Made by a program: the position numbers and the translations under genes | The notes under the pieces: model-generated | The model's database searches: none | The model's input: only the letters and a program-made list of their open reading frames with translations | What the model was told of the DNA's origin: nothing | Source of the DNA: Spirochaetaceae bacterium | Lineage (GTDB): Bacteria > Spirochaetota > Spirochaetia > Treponematales > Breznakiellaceae | DNA: 6,341 nt | Assembly (NCBI GenBank): GCA_031278575.1 | Contig: JAITKD010000143.1 | Location: forward strand, 1-6,341 | Direction: 5' to 3' | In this document: in pieces, positions 1 through 5,574 of the stretch | Layout of the letters: each line of letters starts with the position of its first letter | How positions within the stretch are numbered: the first letter of the stretch is position 1

Positions 1-498
1 AACTCCTTCTCCAAGCCCGCGGGCTTTACCGGGGTACGCCTGGGCTGGACCGTGGTTCCCCGGGAACTGAAATACGCCGGGGGGGAGCCGGTCAAGGCCG
101 ACTGGGAGCGGATCTGCGGCACCATCTTCAACGGGGCCTCCAACATCGCCCAGGCCGGGGGGCTTGCCGCCCTGGAACCGGAGGGCCTTAAAGAAATCCG
201 GGAGTTATGCGACTTTTACCTGGGGAACGCCCGGATCATCCGGTCCGGCCTGCGGGATCTGGGGATCTCCTGCGTAGGGGGGGATAATTCCCCCTATATC
301 TGGGCCCGCTTCCCCGGCCGGGACAGTTGGGAGGTCTTTACGGAGATCCTCGAAACCTGCCAGGTGGTAACCACCCCCGGATCCGGCTTCGGCCCCGCGG
401 GTCAGTCCTTCATCCGCTTCTCCGCCTTCGGCCACCGCGCCGATGTGGAGGAGGCCTGCGGCCGCCTGGGGCGGCTTCGGGGTTCGGAAAAACGGTAA
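1..498 (+). CDS. dapL: LL-diaminopimelate aminotransferase, C-terminal part (5' end outside window)
   Basis: This PLP-dependent class I/II aminotransferase converts tetrahydrodipicolinate plus glutamate directly to LL-diaminopimelate, in the cytoplasmic lysine and peptidoglycan pathway. The frame is open from base 1 and ends at TAA 496-498, giving about 165 residues of a protein that is usually near 410. The GTG at 52 is internal, not a start. The first codons read NSFSKPAGFTGVRLGWTVVP, the DapL active-site block; the Lys encoded at 13-15 is the expected Schiff-base lysine. Further family blocks follow: FNGASNIAQAGGLAAL, VVTTPGSGFGP and FIRFSAFGHR, whose Arg at 415-417 is the expected substrate-carboxylate ligand. 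The match to plant and bacterial DapL is strong through the whole fragment, better than to generic aspartate aminotransferases. No frameshift is seen. No strong terminator follows; only a small A/T-rich hairpin lies at 543-566. Confidence 0.93.
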   Translation, partial: NSFSKPAGFTGVRLGWTVVPRELKYAGGEPVKADWERICGTIFNGASNIAQAGGLAALEPEGLKEIRELCDFYLGNARIIRSGLRDLGISCVGGDNSPYIWARFPGRDSWEVFTEILETCQVVTTPGSGFGPAGQSFIRFSAFGHRADVEEACGRLGRLRGSEKR

Positions 499-542
499 CG
501 ACGGGGTTCAAGCCGGGCGTTTATGTCGTGTATGATTGGCGG

Positions 543-566
543 ATTTTACCCTCCCGTCGGTAAAAT
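543..566. promoter_or_regulatory. 8-bp inverted repeat abutting a -35 box
   Basis: ATTTTACC (543-550) and GGTAAAAT (559-566) form a perfect 8-bp inverted repeat around an 8-base spacer. The right arm ends at the first T of the TTGACA -35 box. The stem is A/T-rich and has no T-run, so it is a poor intrinsic terminator for dapL. Its position against the promoter of the next gene makes an operator (repressor or activator site) the more attractive reading. This is inference from symmetry and position only. Confidence 0.35.
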
Positions 567-594
567 TGACATATTTATGACATCCGGTTATGGT
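566..594 (+). promoter_or_regulatory. Sigma70-type promoter for the DUF3842 gene
   Basis: A perfect TTGACA (566-571) is followed after 17 bases by TATGGT (589-594), a fair -10 box. Transcription would start around 600-602, essentially on the ATG at 602. That leaves almost no 5' leader, which fits the absence of a clear Shine-Dalgarno sequence there. The ATG at 590 lies inside the -10 box and so is unlikely to be the start if this promoter is used. Confidence 0.5.
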
Positions 595-601
595 AATACC
601 T

Positions 602-1018
602 ATGAAACGAACGGTGGTCATTATTGACGGCATGGGGGGCGGCATCGGCGCCCAGCTCATATCCAAGATTCGGGAACTAAACAATGAGGAATTGGAACTT
701 ATTGCCTTGGGAACCAACGCCGTGGCTACGGAACGGATGATCAAAGCCGGCGCCCATCGGGGCGCTTCCGGCGAAAACGCCGTCAAGGTGTCCGTTTCCC
801 TGGGGGACTTTATCCTGGGCCCCATTGGTATCGTTATCAGCAACAGCCTTATGGGGGAAATAAGTCCGGTCATGGCCGACGCGATCCTCGCCGCCCCGGG
901 GGAGAAGATCCTGCTGCCCCTCCAGCAGGACCATTTCCGCCTGGTAGGGATGGAATCCCTGCCCTTCACCAAAATAATTGACAAGGCGATGGATCTCCTC
1001 AAGGAACGTCTCACCTAA
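602..1018 (+). CDS. DUF3842 family protein
   Basis: The protein has 138 residues if started at ATG 602 (MKRTVVIIDGMGGGIG...); a start at 590 would add four residues. I prefer 602 because family members begin with a short Met-Lys stretch running straight into the VVIDGxGGGIG glycine-rich motif. Other family blocks are ELIALGTNAVATERMIKAGA, GASGENAV, LGPIGIVISNSLMGEI and a LLPLQQ segment near the C-terminus. DUF3842 proteins are small cytoplasmic proteins of unknown function, found mainly in anaerobic Firmicutes and spirochaetes as far as I recall. The N-terminal beta-strand plus Gly-rich loop resembles a dinucleotide-binding fold, but that is only a visual similarity. There is no signal peptide or membrane segment. 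The gene appears to have its own promoter, and its TAA stop (1016-1018) lies within the 4-bp duplication flanking the element that follows. Confidence 0.85.
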   Translation: MKRTVVIIDGMGGGIGAQLISKIRELNNEELELIALGTNAVATERMIKAGAHRGASGENAVKVSVSLGDFILGPIGIVISNSLMGEISPVMADAILAAPGEKILLPLQQDHFRLVGMESLPFTKIIDKAMDLLKERLT

Positions 1019-1021
1019 GGA

Positions 1022-1057
1022 AGCACTGATTTATTCAATCGAGAATAAATCGGCGCT
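1022..1057. repeat. Left-end hairpin of the MITE-like element
   Basis: GATTTATTC (1028-1036) and GAATAAATC (1043-1051) form a perfect 9-bp inverted repeat with loop AATCGA. As RNA the stem extends outward through one G-U pair and one mismatch to AGC/GCT at 1022-1057. The outer arm is the terminal repeat itself, so the end of the element is a folded palindrome. Confidence 0.7.
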
Positions 1058-1064
1058 GCTTTAA

Positions 1065-1095
1065 CGCAAGGTAAACAAAGTTTACCCTATTTGCG
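1065..1095. repeat. Central hairpin of the MITE-like element
   Basis: GGTAAAC (1070-1076) and GTTTACC (1080-1086) form a perfect 7-bp stem with a 3-base AAA loop. CGCAA (1065-1069) and TTGCG (1091-1095) can continue the stem past a 4-base bulge (CTAT). Confidence 0.6.
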
Positions 1096-1115
1096 CAATG
1101 AAATGAGCAAATACT

Positions 1116-1159
1116 TTAGGGAAACGCGATTAGCGTCAAGTTAATCAGCGTTTCCCTAA
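1116..1159. repeat. Right-end hairpin of the MITE-like element
   Basis: TTAGGGAAACGC (1116-1127) is a perfect inverted copy of GCGTTTCCCTAA (1148-1159). Inside it, GATTA (1128-1132) pairs with TAATC (1142-1146), leaving A1147 bulged, so the total is a 17-bp stem. The left arm carries a second inverted copy of the terminal repeat together with the complement of the CTAA target (TTAG). Confidence 0.7.
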
Positions 1160-1186
1160 GGGCGCCGGGCGTTATTTTCCGCGTAA

Positions 1187-1215
1187 TTGACATCCCCGCC
1201 CCAAAATGGTATATA
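1187..1215 (+). promoter_or_regulatory. Strong sigma70-type promoter of the lar operon
   Basis: TTGACA (1187-1192), a 17-base spacer and TATATA (1210-1215) make a near-consensus sigma70-type promoter in otherwise non-coding DNA. It predicts transcription starting near 1222. It is the only good promoter seen between the DUF3842 gene and larE, so it probably drives larE-larC-larB-era. It lies outside the MITE-like element (which ends at 1155), so the insertion did not supply the core promoter but may have displaced upstream control sites. Confidence 0.6.
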
Positions 1216-1221
1216 TGGAAA

Positions 1222-1366
1222 ACGGCATGAAGCCTGTTTTTTTCCGTTGGGTTTAACCTTGGAGTAAACCTCGTCCTTTTAAAATCCCATGAAGGGTCTT
1301 TAGGTAAGGGGATGGAATCCTATAGCCTTAGATTTCAGGGTTTAGCCTGTTTATGGGAGTACCATA
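1222..1366 (+). promoter_or_regulatory. Leader of about 145 nt upstream of larE, possible cis-regulatory RNA
   Basis: No ORF of note lies between the predicted start site and larE. Short potential stems are present: GGC/GCC (1224-1226, 1232-1234) and CCC/GGG (1286-1288, 1294-1296), both closing an ATGAA loop, and GGTTTA/TAAACC (1250-1255, 1265-1270). A run of seven T lies at 1237-1243, just after the first stem. I do not recognise a known riboswitch class, including the NiCo class. GGGAG at 1355-1359 is the larE ribosome binding site. Regulatory function is inferred from length and context only. Confidence 0.35.
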
Positions 1367-2173
1367 TTGACCATTGAAGAAAAATACGAGGCCCTTTTGC
1401 GCCTTATCGGCGCCCAGGGCAGTGCGGCGGTGGCCTTTTCCGGCGGAGTGGACAGTTCTTTCCTCTGTTACGCGGCGGCCGCGGCCCTGGGAGACCGGAC
1501 GGCGGCCATTACCGTGGTTTCTCCCATGCTTCCCAAAAGTGAAATCGACGGGGCCGCCGTTTTTGCCGCCAAGGTCGGCATAAAACATATTCTTGTCGAA
1601 GAAGCCGAGATTGACGAAGAAGTGGCGGCCAATCCGAAAGAACGTTGTTATTTTTGCAAAAAGATTGAATTTGGGAATATTCTCCGGGCGGCAAAGGAGC
1701 GGGGGATCGACACGGTCCTGGACGGTTCCAACATGGATGACCTGGGGGATTACCGGCCGGGGCTCAAGGCCCTGGAGGAACTGCGGATCCAGAGCCCCCT
1801 GAGGGAAGTTAAACTTACCAAAGCGGAGATTCGGGAACTTTCCCGGCGTTTTGAGCTTCCCACCTGGGATAAACCCGCCTTTGCCTGCCTGGCATCCCGG
1901 ATCCCCTATGGTGAGCGGATCGACAAGGAAAAGCTTTCCCGGGTGGAAAAGGCCGAGGCGGCCCTCCGATTCTTCGGGTTTCGTCAGTTCCGGGTACGTT
2001 CCCATGACCGGATCGCCCGAATCGAGGTGGCTCCCGAGGAAAGACGGCGTTTTTTTGACGAGCAGGTCCTGGATTCCATCTCACAGACCCTTAAATCCTA
2101 TGGTTTTTTGTATGTCGCCTTTGAACTGGAAGGATACGTCATGGGAAATATGAACCGGGCGGCCCCGGCATAA
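1367..2173 (+). CDS. larE: LarE, ATP-dependent sulfur transferase of nickel-pincer cofactor synthesis
   Basis: LarE adenylates the carboxylates of pyridinium-3,5-biscarboxylic acid mononucleotide and replaces them with thiocarboxylates, using ATP, to make the nickel-binding pincer. The 268 residues compare with about 276 in Lactiplantibacillus plantarum. The PP-loop ATP motif SGGVDS is at residues 25-30. LDGSNMDDLGDYRPGLKA is the conserved LarE block, and ACLASRIPYG carries Cys174, the equivalent of the sulfur-donating Cys176 of L. plantarum LarE. There is also a CYFC motif (Cys94, Cys97). Together with Cys174 this matches the three-cysteine LarE type reported to hold a [4Fe-4S] cluster, rather than the single sacrificial-cysteine type. 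The start is TTG 1367: GGGAG lies 7 bases upstream and the frame begins just before the alpha-helical N-terminus. It is the first gene of the operon, 43 bp before larC. Confidence 0.93.
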   Translation: MTIEEKYEALLRLIGAQGSAAVAFSGGVDSSFLCYAAAAALGDRTAAITVVSPMLPKSEIDGAAVFAAKVGIKHILVEEAEIDEEVAANPKERCYFCKKIEFGNILRAAKERGIDTVLDGSNMDDLGDYRPGLKALEELRIQSPLREVKLTKAEIRELSRRFELPTWDKPAFACLASRIPYGERIDKEKLSRVEKAEAALRFFGFRQFRVRSHDRIARIEVAPEERRRFFDEQVLDSISQTLKSYGFLYVAFELEGYVMGNMNRAAPA

Positions 2174-2216
2174 AACCATACCGGCCTTCGTTGAACCACT
2201 TTTTGGGGGGATTACC

Positions 2217-3524
2217 TTGAGAACATTACATTTCGACTGTTTTGCCGGTATTTCCGGGGACATGGCCCTGGGAGCCCTGGTGGATCTGGGGCTTGATACC
2301 GATATATTACGAGCGGAACTTCATAAACTCCCCGTAACCGGCTGGAGCCTGGAATTTCACCGGGATGAACGGGGGGGCATTTCCGGAACCCATGGGGTAG
2401 TGGATATTGGGGAACAGGGGGATCATATCGCCCATGACCATGGACACGACCACCATGACCACGACCACCACCATGGTTTCCCGGAGCGTCATCATGTCCA
2501 CCATAATAACGAAAGCGGTCCCGGCGCCCATCGTTCATGGAAGGATATCCGAACCCTCATCGAAGATTCCCCAATTACGGCGGGGGCAAAAAAACGGGCC
2601 CTGGATATTTTTACCCGGATTGCCCGGGCGGAAGCGGAGGTCCACGGCGTCCCCGAGGAAGATATCACCTTCCACGAAGTGGGCGCCCTGGATTCGATCA
2701 TTGATATTGTCGGCTGCGCCCTTTGCCTGGATATGCTCAAACCGGACCGGATCACCTGCGGGGAGGTGGAACTGGGAAGCGGGACGGTTACCTGCGCCCA
2801 CGGGGTACTGCCGGTTCCCGCCCCGGCGACCCTCATCCTCTGCCGGGGTATGCCGGTAAAGACCGGCGGTTTCCCCGCGGAAATGACCACTCCCACCGGG
2901 GCGGCGATCCTCGCGGCTTCGGTGGATGAGTTTATCAGCGCCGGCAGTTTCCGGGAAATTAAAACCGGTTACGGCATAGGGACCAGGAGGACGGAAAGGC
3001 CCAATCTACTCCGGGTTTCCCTGCGGGAGGAGGCCGATGTTCCCCGTCAGGGGGACTGGCGGATCGAAAAATTGGTTTTGATGGAGGCCAATATCGACGA
3101 TATGAGCGGCGAAGCCCTGGGGTTTCTTATGGAAAACCTCTTTTCCGCCGGAGCCCTGGACGTTACCTTTACCCCGGCGGTAATGAAAAAATCCCGTCCC
3201 GGAACCGTTGTCTCCGTCCTTTGCCCGCTCCTCAAATTAAATATCCTCCGGGAACTTATGTTCAAAAGATCCGCTACCATAGGGTTTCGGGAAACCGAAG
3301 TACACCGCCTTTCCCTGCGGCGGGAGGAGGATACCCTGGGGGGGGAATGGGGGGATGTCCGCCGCAAACGGGTGTTTTACGGGGAGAAGCCCCTGCGGTC
3401 AAAGCTGGAATACGACGACCGGGCCCGGATAGCCCGGGAACGGGGAATTTCCCTGGAAGAAGCGGAGGCGCTTATCCTGATGGGGGGCTCCCGGCGGGAA
3501 AAGGAAGGACCCTATGGCGGATGA
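2217..3524 (+). CDS. larC: LarC, nickel insertion cyclometallase, single fused frame with His-rich insert
   Basis: LarC uses CTP to insert Ni(II) into the bisthiocarboxylated precursor, forming the carbon-nickel bond of the nickel-pincer nucleotide. The start is TTG 2217 with a G-rich ribosome site (2205-2211) about 6 bases upstream; the N-terminus, RTLHFDCFAGISGDMALGAL, is the family signature. Residues 70-96 contain 14 histidines (for example HDHGHDHHDHDHHH), a likely nickel-holding loop. FHEVGALDSIIDIVG (152-166) and TTPTGAAILA belong to the LarC1 half. The LarC2 half, which binds CTP, starts around LMEANIDDMSGEALG (288-302). In L. plantarum the two halves are joined by a programmed frameshift; here all 435 residues are in one frame. 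An 8-G run lies in frame at 3338-3345. The last 11 bp overlap larB. Confidence 0.93.
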   Translation: MRTLHFDCFAGISGDMALGALVDLGLDTDILRAELHKLPVTGWSLEFHRDERGGISGTHGVVDIGEQGDHIAHDHGHDHHDHDHHHGFPERHHVHHNNESGPGAHRSWKDIRTLIEDSPITAGAKKRALDIFTRIARAEAEVHGVPEEDITFHEVGALDSIIDIVGCALCLDMLKPDRITCGEVELGSGTVTCAHGVLPVPAPATLILCRGMPVKTGGFPAEMTTPTGAAILAASVDEFISAGSFREIKTGYGIGTRRTERPNLLRVSLREEADVPRQGDWRIEKLVLMEANIDDMSGEALGFLMENLFSAGALDVTFTPAVMKKSRPGTVVSVLCPLLKLNILRELMFKRSATIGFRETEVHRLSLRREEDTLGGEWGDVRRKRVFYGEKPLRSKLEYDDRARIARERGISLEEAEALILMGGSRREKEGPYGG

Positions 3525-4266
3525 AGATATAAGGGGGATCCTCCAATCCGTCCGGGAGGGGACCCTGTCGGTGGAGGAAGGGGGATCCCGGATAAGTTCC
3601 CTCTATAAAGACGATTTAGGATTTGCCGTGATCGATACCCGCCGGGAGGAACGCACCGGCTATCCCGAGGTGGTTTTTTGCGCGGGGAAACGGCAGGAAC
3701 AGGCATTGGCCATCATAGGGCGGATGCGGGAACGGGGCATCCCGGTGTTGGGGACCAAGGCGGGGCCGGAACTGGCGGAAGCGGTCCGGGCCCGGTTTCC
3801 GGAAGCGGCCTATGATGAACTGGCCCGGATGCTGACCCTGGGCGCCCCAATGGGGGACGGGACCGGCCTCGTGGCGGTGGCGGCCGCCGGGACCTCGGAC
3901 CTGCCCGCGGCACGGGAAGCGGCCGTTACCGCGGAATTTTTCGGCAGCCGGGTGGAACTCATCGCCGACGTGGGCGTATCGGGGATCCACCGCCTCTTTT
4001 CCCGGCTCCCGGATATCAGGAAGGCCCGGGTGATCGTCGCCGCGGCGGGTATGGAAGGGGCCTTGGCGGGGGTTATCGCGGGGCTGGTTAAGGTTCCGGT
4101 GATCGCCCTGCCTACCAGCGTGGGCTACGGCGCTTCCTTTGGGGGGCTTTCCGCGCTGCTGGGGATGCTCACTTCCTGCGCTCCGGGGATATCCGTGGTG
4201 AACATTGATAACGGGTTTGGCGCCGGGTACCAGGCCAATCTCATAAACCGCCTGGGATCATCCTGA
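3514..4266 (+). CDS. larB: LarB, NaAD carboxylase/hydrolase of nickel-pincer cofactor synthesis
   Basis: LarB carboxylates the pyridinium ring of nicotinic acid adenine dinucleotide and releases AMP, giving the biscarboxylic mononucleotide that LarE then sulfurates. It has 250 residues, the normal length. The N-terminal third is the LarB-specific region; the rest is a PurE-like domain, with DVGVSGIHRL from residue 152, AAGMEGALAGVIAGLVKVPV, LPTSVGYGASFGGLSALLGM and VVNIDNGFGAGYQA. Cys222, in TSCAPG, aligns with the Cys221 of L. plantarum LarB that forms a covalent adduct with the pyridinium ring. ATG 3514 lies inside the end of larC (11-bp overlap), with GGAAGGA at 3503-3509 as ribosome site, so the two are translationally coupled. 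The stop overlaps the era start by one base. Confidence 0.94.
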   Translation: MADEDIRGILQSVREGTLSVEEGGSRISSLYKDDLGFAVIDTRREERTGYPEVVFCAGKRQEQALAIIGRMRERGIPVLGTKAGPELAEAVRARFPEAAYDELARMLTLGAPMGDGTGLVAVAAAGTSDLPAAREAAVTAEFFGSRVELIADVGVSGIHRLFSRLPDIRKARVIVAAAGMEGALAGVIAGLVKVPVIALPTSVGYGASFGGLSALLGMLTSCAPGISVVNIDNGFGAGYQANLINRLGSS

Positions 4267-5189
4267 TGGACCGGGAACCGATGACAGACCGGCGGTCCAA
4301 GGCCGCCTTTGTGGCGGTGGTGGGCCGGCCTTCGGTGGGGAAATCCACGCTGGTTAACCTTCTCTGCGGAAATAAAGTTGCCATCGTAAGTCCCGTTCCC
4401 CAGACCACGCGGAACGCGATCCGGGGCATTATCAACCGCCCCCAGGGGCAGCTTGTTTTTGTGGATACCCCGGGAATGCATGTTTCGGAAAAAAAGCTCA
4501 ACCAGCGGCTCTTGGATGTAGCGAACCGTTCGGTGGAAGAATCGGAACTGGTCCTCTATGTATTGGACGCTTCCCGGATTCCCGGCGCCGAGGAAGAAGC
4601 CATTGCCGGCCGGCTGAGTTCACCCTCCTGTATGGAACGAACCCTGGCGGTGATAAATAAAATGGATGCCCCGGAGGCGGATTTTCAACGGATCCGTAAT
4701 TTTTTAGACGAAAAGCTGCCCCGTTTAAGTCCCTCCCGGTGTTTTCAGGTTTCGGCCCTTAAAAACACGGGTGTTGAGGCGGTGGTGGAATGTCTTTTTG
4801 ATATAGCCCCCCCGGGGGAACCCTTTTATCCGGAAGAATATTATACCGACCAGGACGTATCCTTCCGTATTGCCGAAATTATCCGGGAAAAGGCCATCAA
4901 CCGCCTGCGTCAGGAACTCCCCCATTCCATTTATGTGGAAGTGGCGGATACGGAACTGACCGATGGGGAAAAACGGCTTTGGGTACGGGCTTTTATCCTG
5001 ACTGAGCGGGAATCCCAAAAAGGCATGGTGGTAGGCAAGGGGGGGGAAGTGATCAAGGCCATAGGCATGGAGGCCCGGAAAGACCTCAACCGGATCTTCG
5101 ACTGGAAGGTAGATCTGGACCTCCGGGTTAAAACCGCTAAGGACTGGCGGCATAACGATCGCCTCCTCCGGCGTATCATCGACCGCTAG
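4266..5189 (+). CDS. era: GTPase Era
   Basis: Era is an essential GTPase that binds the 3' end of 16S rRNA and assists 30S subunit maturation, also linking growth to cell-cycle progress. All parts are present in 307 residues: G1 GRPSVGKST (20-28), switch region with PQTTRNAI, G3 DTPG (67-70), G4 NKMD (131-134), G5 SALK (163-166), and a C-terminal KH RNA-binding domain with GMVVGKGGEVIKAIG from residue 253. The start at ATG 4266 overlaps the larB stop (TGATG), implying coupling. A second in-frame ATG at 4281 (MTDRRSKAAF) gives a length closer to typical Era and cannot be excluded. An 8-G run at 5039-5046 encodes the KH-domain GxxG motif. Finding Era at the end of a lar operon is a genomic-context oddity; I know of no functional link. 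Confidence 0.95.
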   Translation: MDREPMTDRRSKAAFVAVVGRPSVGKSTLVNLLCGNKVAIVSPVPQTTRNAIRGIINRPQGQLVFVDTPGMHVSEKKLNQRLLDVANRSVEESELVLYVLDASRIPGAEEEAIAGRLSSPSCMERTLAVINKMDAPEADFQRIRNFLDEKLPRLSPSRCFQVSALKNTGVEAVVECLFDIAPPGEPFYPEEYYTDQDVSFRIAEIIREKAINRLRQELPHSIYVEVADTELTDGEKRLWVRAFILTERESQKGMVVGKGGEVIKAIGMEARKDLNRIFDWKVDLDLRVKTAKDWRHNDRLLRRIIDR

Positions 5190-5257
5190 GTACTACTTCA
5201 TTGATCGTATGGGTTTGCGGGTGCCGGGCCTTCGTTTTTTTGGGTTCGGTATTTTCT

Positions 5258-5515
5258 ATGCCCGATATAGCCCTCAAGGGGGGCATAGTGACTATAGACG
5301 CGATGGGATGTCAGTACAGAATAGCCAACCACATAGTCAGTGCGGGAGCCGATTATGTGTTTTCACTGAAGGAAAACCAGGAAACCCTCTCTGACGAGGT
5401 AAAAACCTACTTTGAAGGTATTGATTTTGCCCATCCGGACCCCCTCGTGAAGACCGGCAGTACCTTTGAAGTCGATCATGGCCGGCAGGAGCGGCGGAAC
5501 CACGCGATAACTACA
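5258..5515 (+). pseudogene. ISAs1-family transposase fragment
   Basis: From ATG 5258 the frame reads MPDIALKGGIVTIDAMGCQ and continues with IANHIVSAGADYVFSLKENQ, TLSDEVKTYFE and DHGRQERRNHAIT. These are the central blocks of ISAs1-family (H-repeat-associated) DDE transposases, which normally run to about 370-400 residues. Only the block containing the second catalytic Asp (in TIDAMGCQ) survives; the N-terminal third with the first Asp and the C-terminal part with the catalytic Glu are missing. Similarity fades after about 5515, and the frame then runs through unrelated GC-rich sequence to TGA at 5549-5551. The frame is also open upstream to 5201, but those residues do not resemble a transposase. 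No terminal inverted repeats are visible. This is a degraded remnant and not an active element. Confidence 0.85.
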
Positions 5516-5530
5516 CCCGCCCGGCGCCCG

Positions 5531-5564
5531 GTAAAGGCCGCCCGCCGCTGAGGGCGGCCTTTAC
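5531..5564. terminator. Perfect 13-bp GC-rich hairpin between convergent genes
   Basis: GTAAAGGCCGCCC (5531-5543) and GGGCGGCCTTTAC (5552-5564) pair perfectly around an 8-base loop. The core is GC-rich and each outer arm ends in AAA/TTT, so a short U-tract lies at the 3' side on either strand. It sits 10 bp beyond the stop of the minus-strand gene and is the first strong hairpin downstream of era, with only the transposase remnant between. It is best read as a bidirectional terminator serving both transcription units. The T-tract is only three bases, so efficiency may be modest. Confidence 0.75.
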
Positions 5565-5574
5565 GTACGCAGTG

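Larger units (their letters stand above)
1019..1155. mobile_element. 137-bp MITE-like element with IS5-type ends and a 4-bp target duplication
   Basis: The ends are imperfect inverted repeats: GGAAGCACTGATTTA at 1019 against GGAAACGCTGATTAA read inward from 1155 (12 of 15 positions match). Both sides are flanked by CTAA (1015-1018 and 1156-1159), which fits the 4-bp YTAR duplication known for the IS5 subgroup. There is no ORF, the DNA is much more A/T-rich than its surroundings, and nearly the whole length folds into hairpins (1022-1057, 1065-1095, 1116-1159). The simplest reading is a non-autonomous miniature transposable element mobilised by an IS5-family transposase elsewhere in the genome. 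A clustered intergenic structural repeat is the alternative. Family assignment rests on end sequence and duplication length only. Confidence 0.65.

Noticed and set aside
508..1014. Minus-strand open frame of 168 codons opposite the DUF3842 gene
   Set aside because: It is a shadow of a recognised protein family on the plus strand, with an Arg/Ser/Ile-rich translation lacking any domain.
1019..1159. CRISPR array or tandem repeat array suggested by several short palindromes
   Set aside because: The palindromes differ from each other, there are no equal-length spacers, and inverted ends plus a CTAA duplication explain the region better.
1222..1366. Known riboswitch (NiCo, cobalamin, TPP or SAM type)
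   Set aside because: None of the conserved core sequences of those classes could be recognised by eye; kept only as an unassigned leader.
1328..2005. Long minus-strand open frame (225 codons) opposite larE
   Set aside because: It lies antisense to a clear LarE with conserved motifs; its composition (many Pro/Gly/Phe) is what the complement of GC-rich coding DNA gives, and no family motif is seen.
2407..2859. Plus-strand alternative frame in larC starting with a Thr/Met-rich stretch
   Set aside because: The Thr/Met-rich start is just the His/Asp repeat DNA read in another frame; larC is complete and uninterrupted there.
5201..5257. N-terminal part of the transposase frame (MIVWVCGCRAFVFLG...)
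   Set aside because: These residues do not resemble ISAs1 transposases and there is no ribosome site; the frame is simply open upstream of the remnant.
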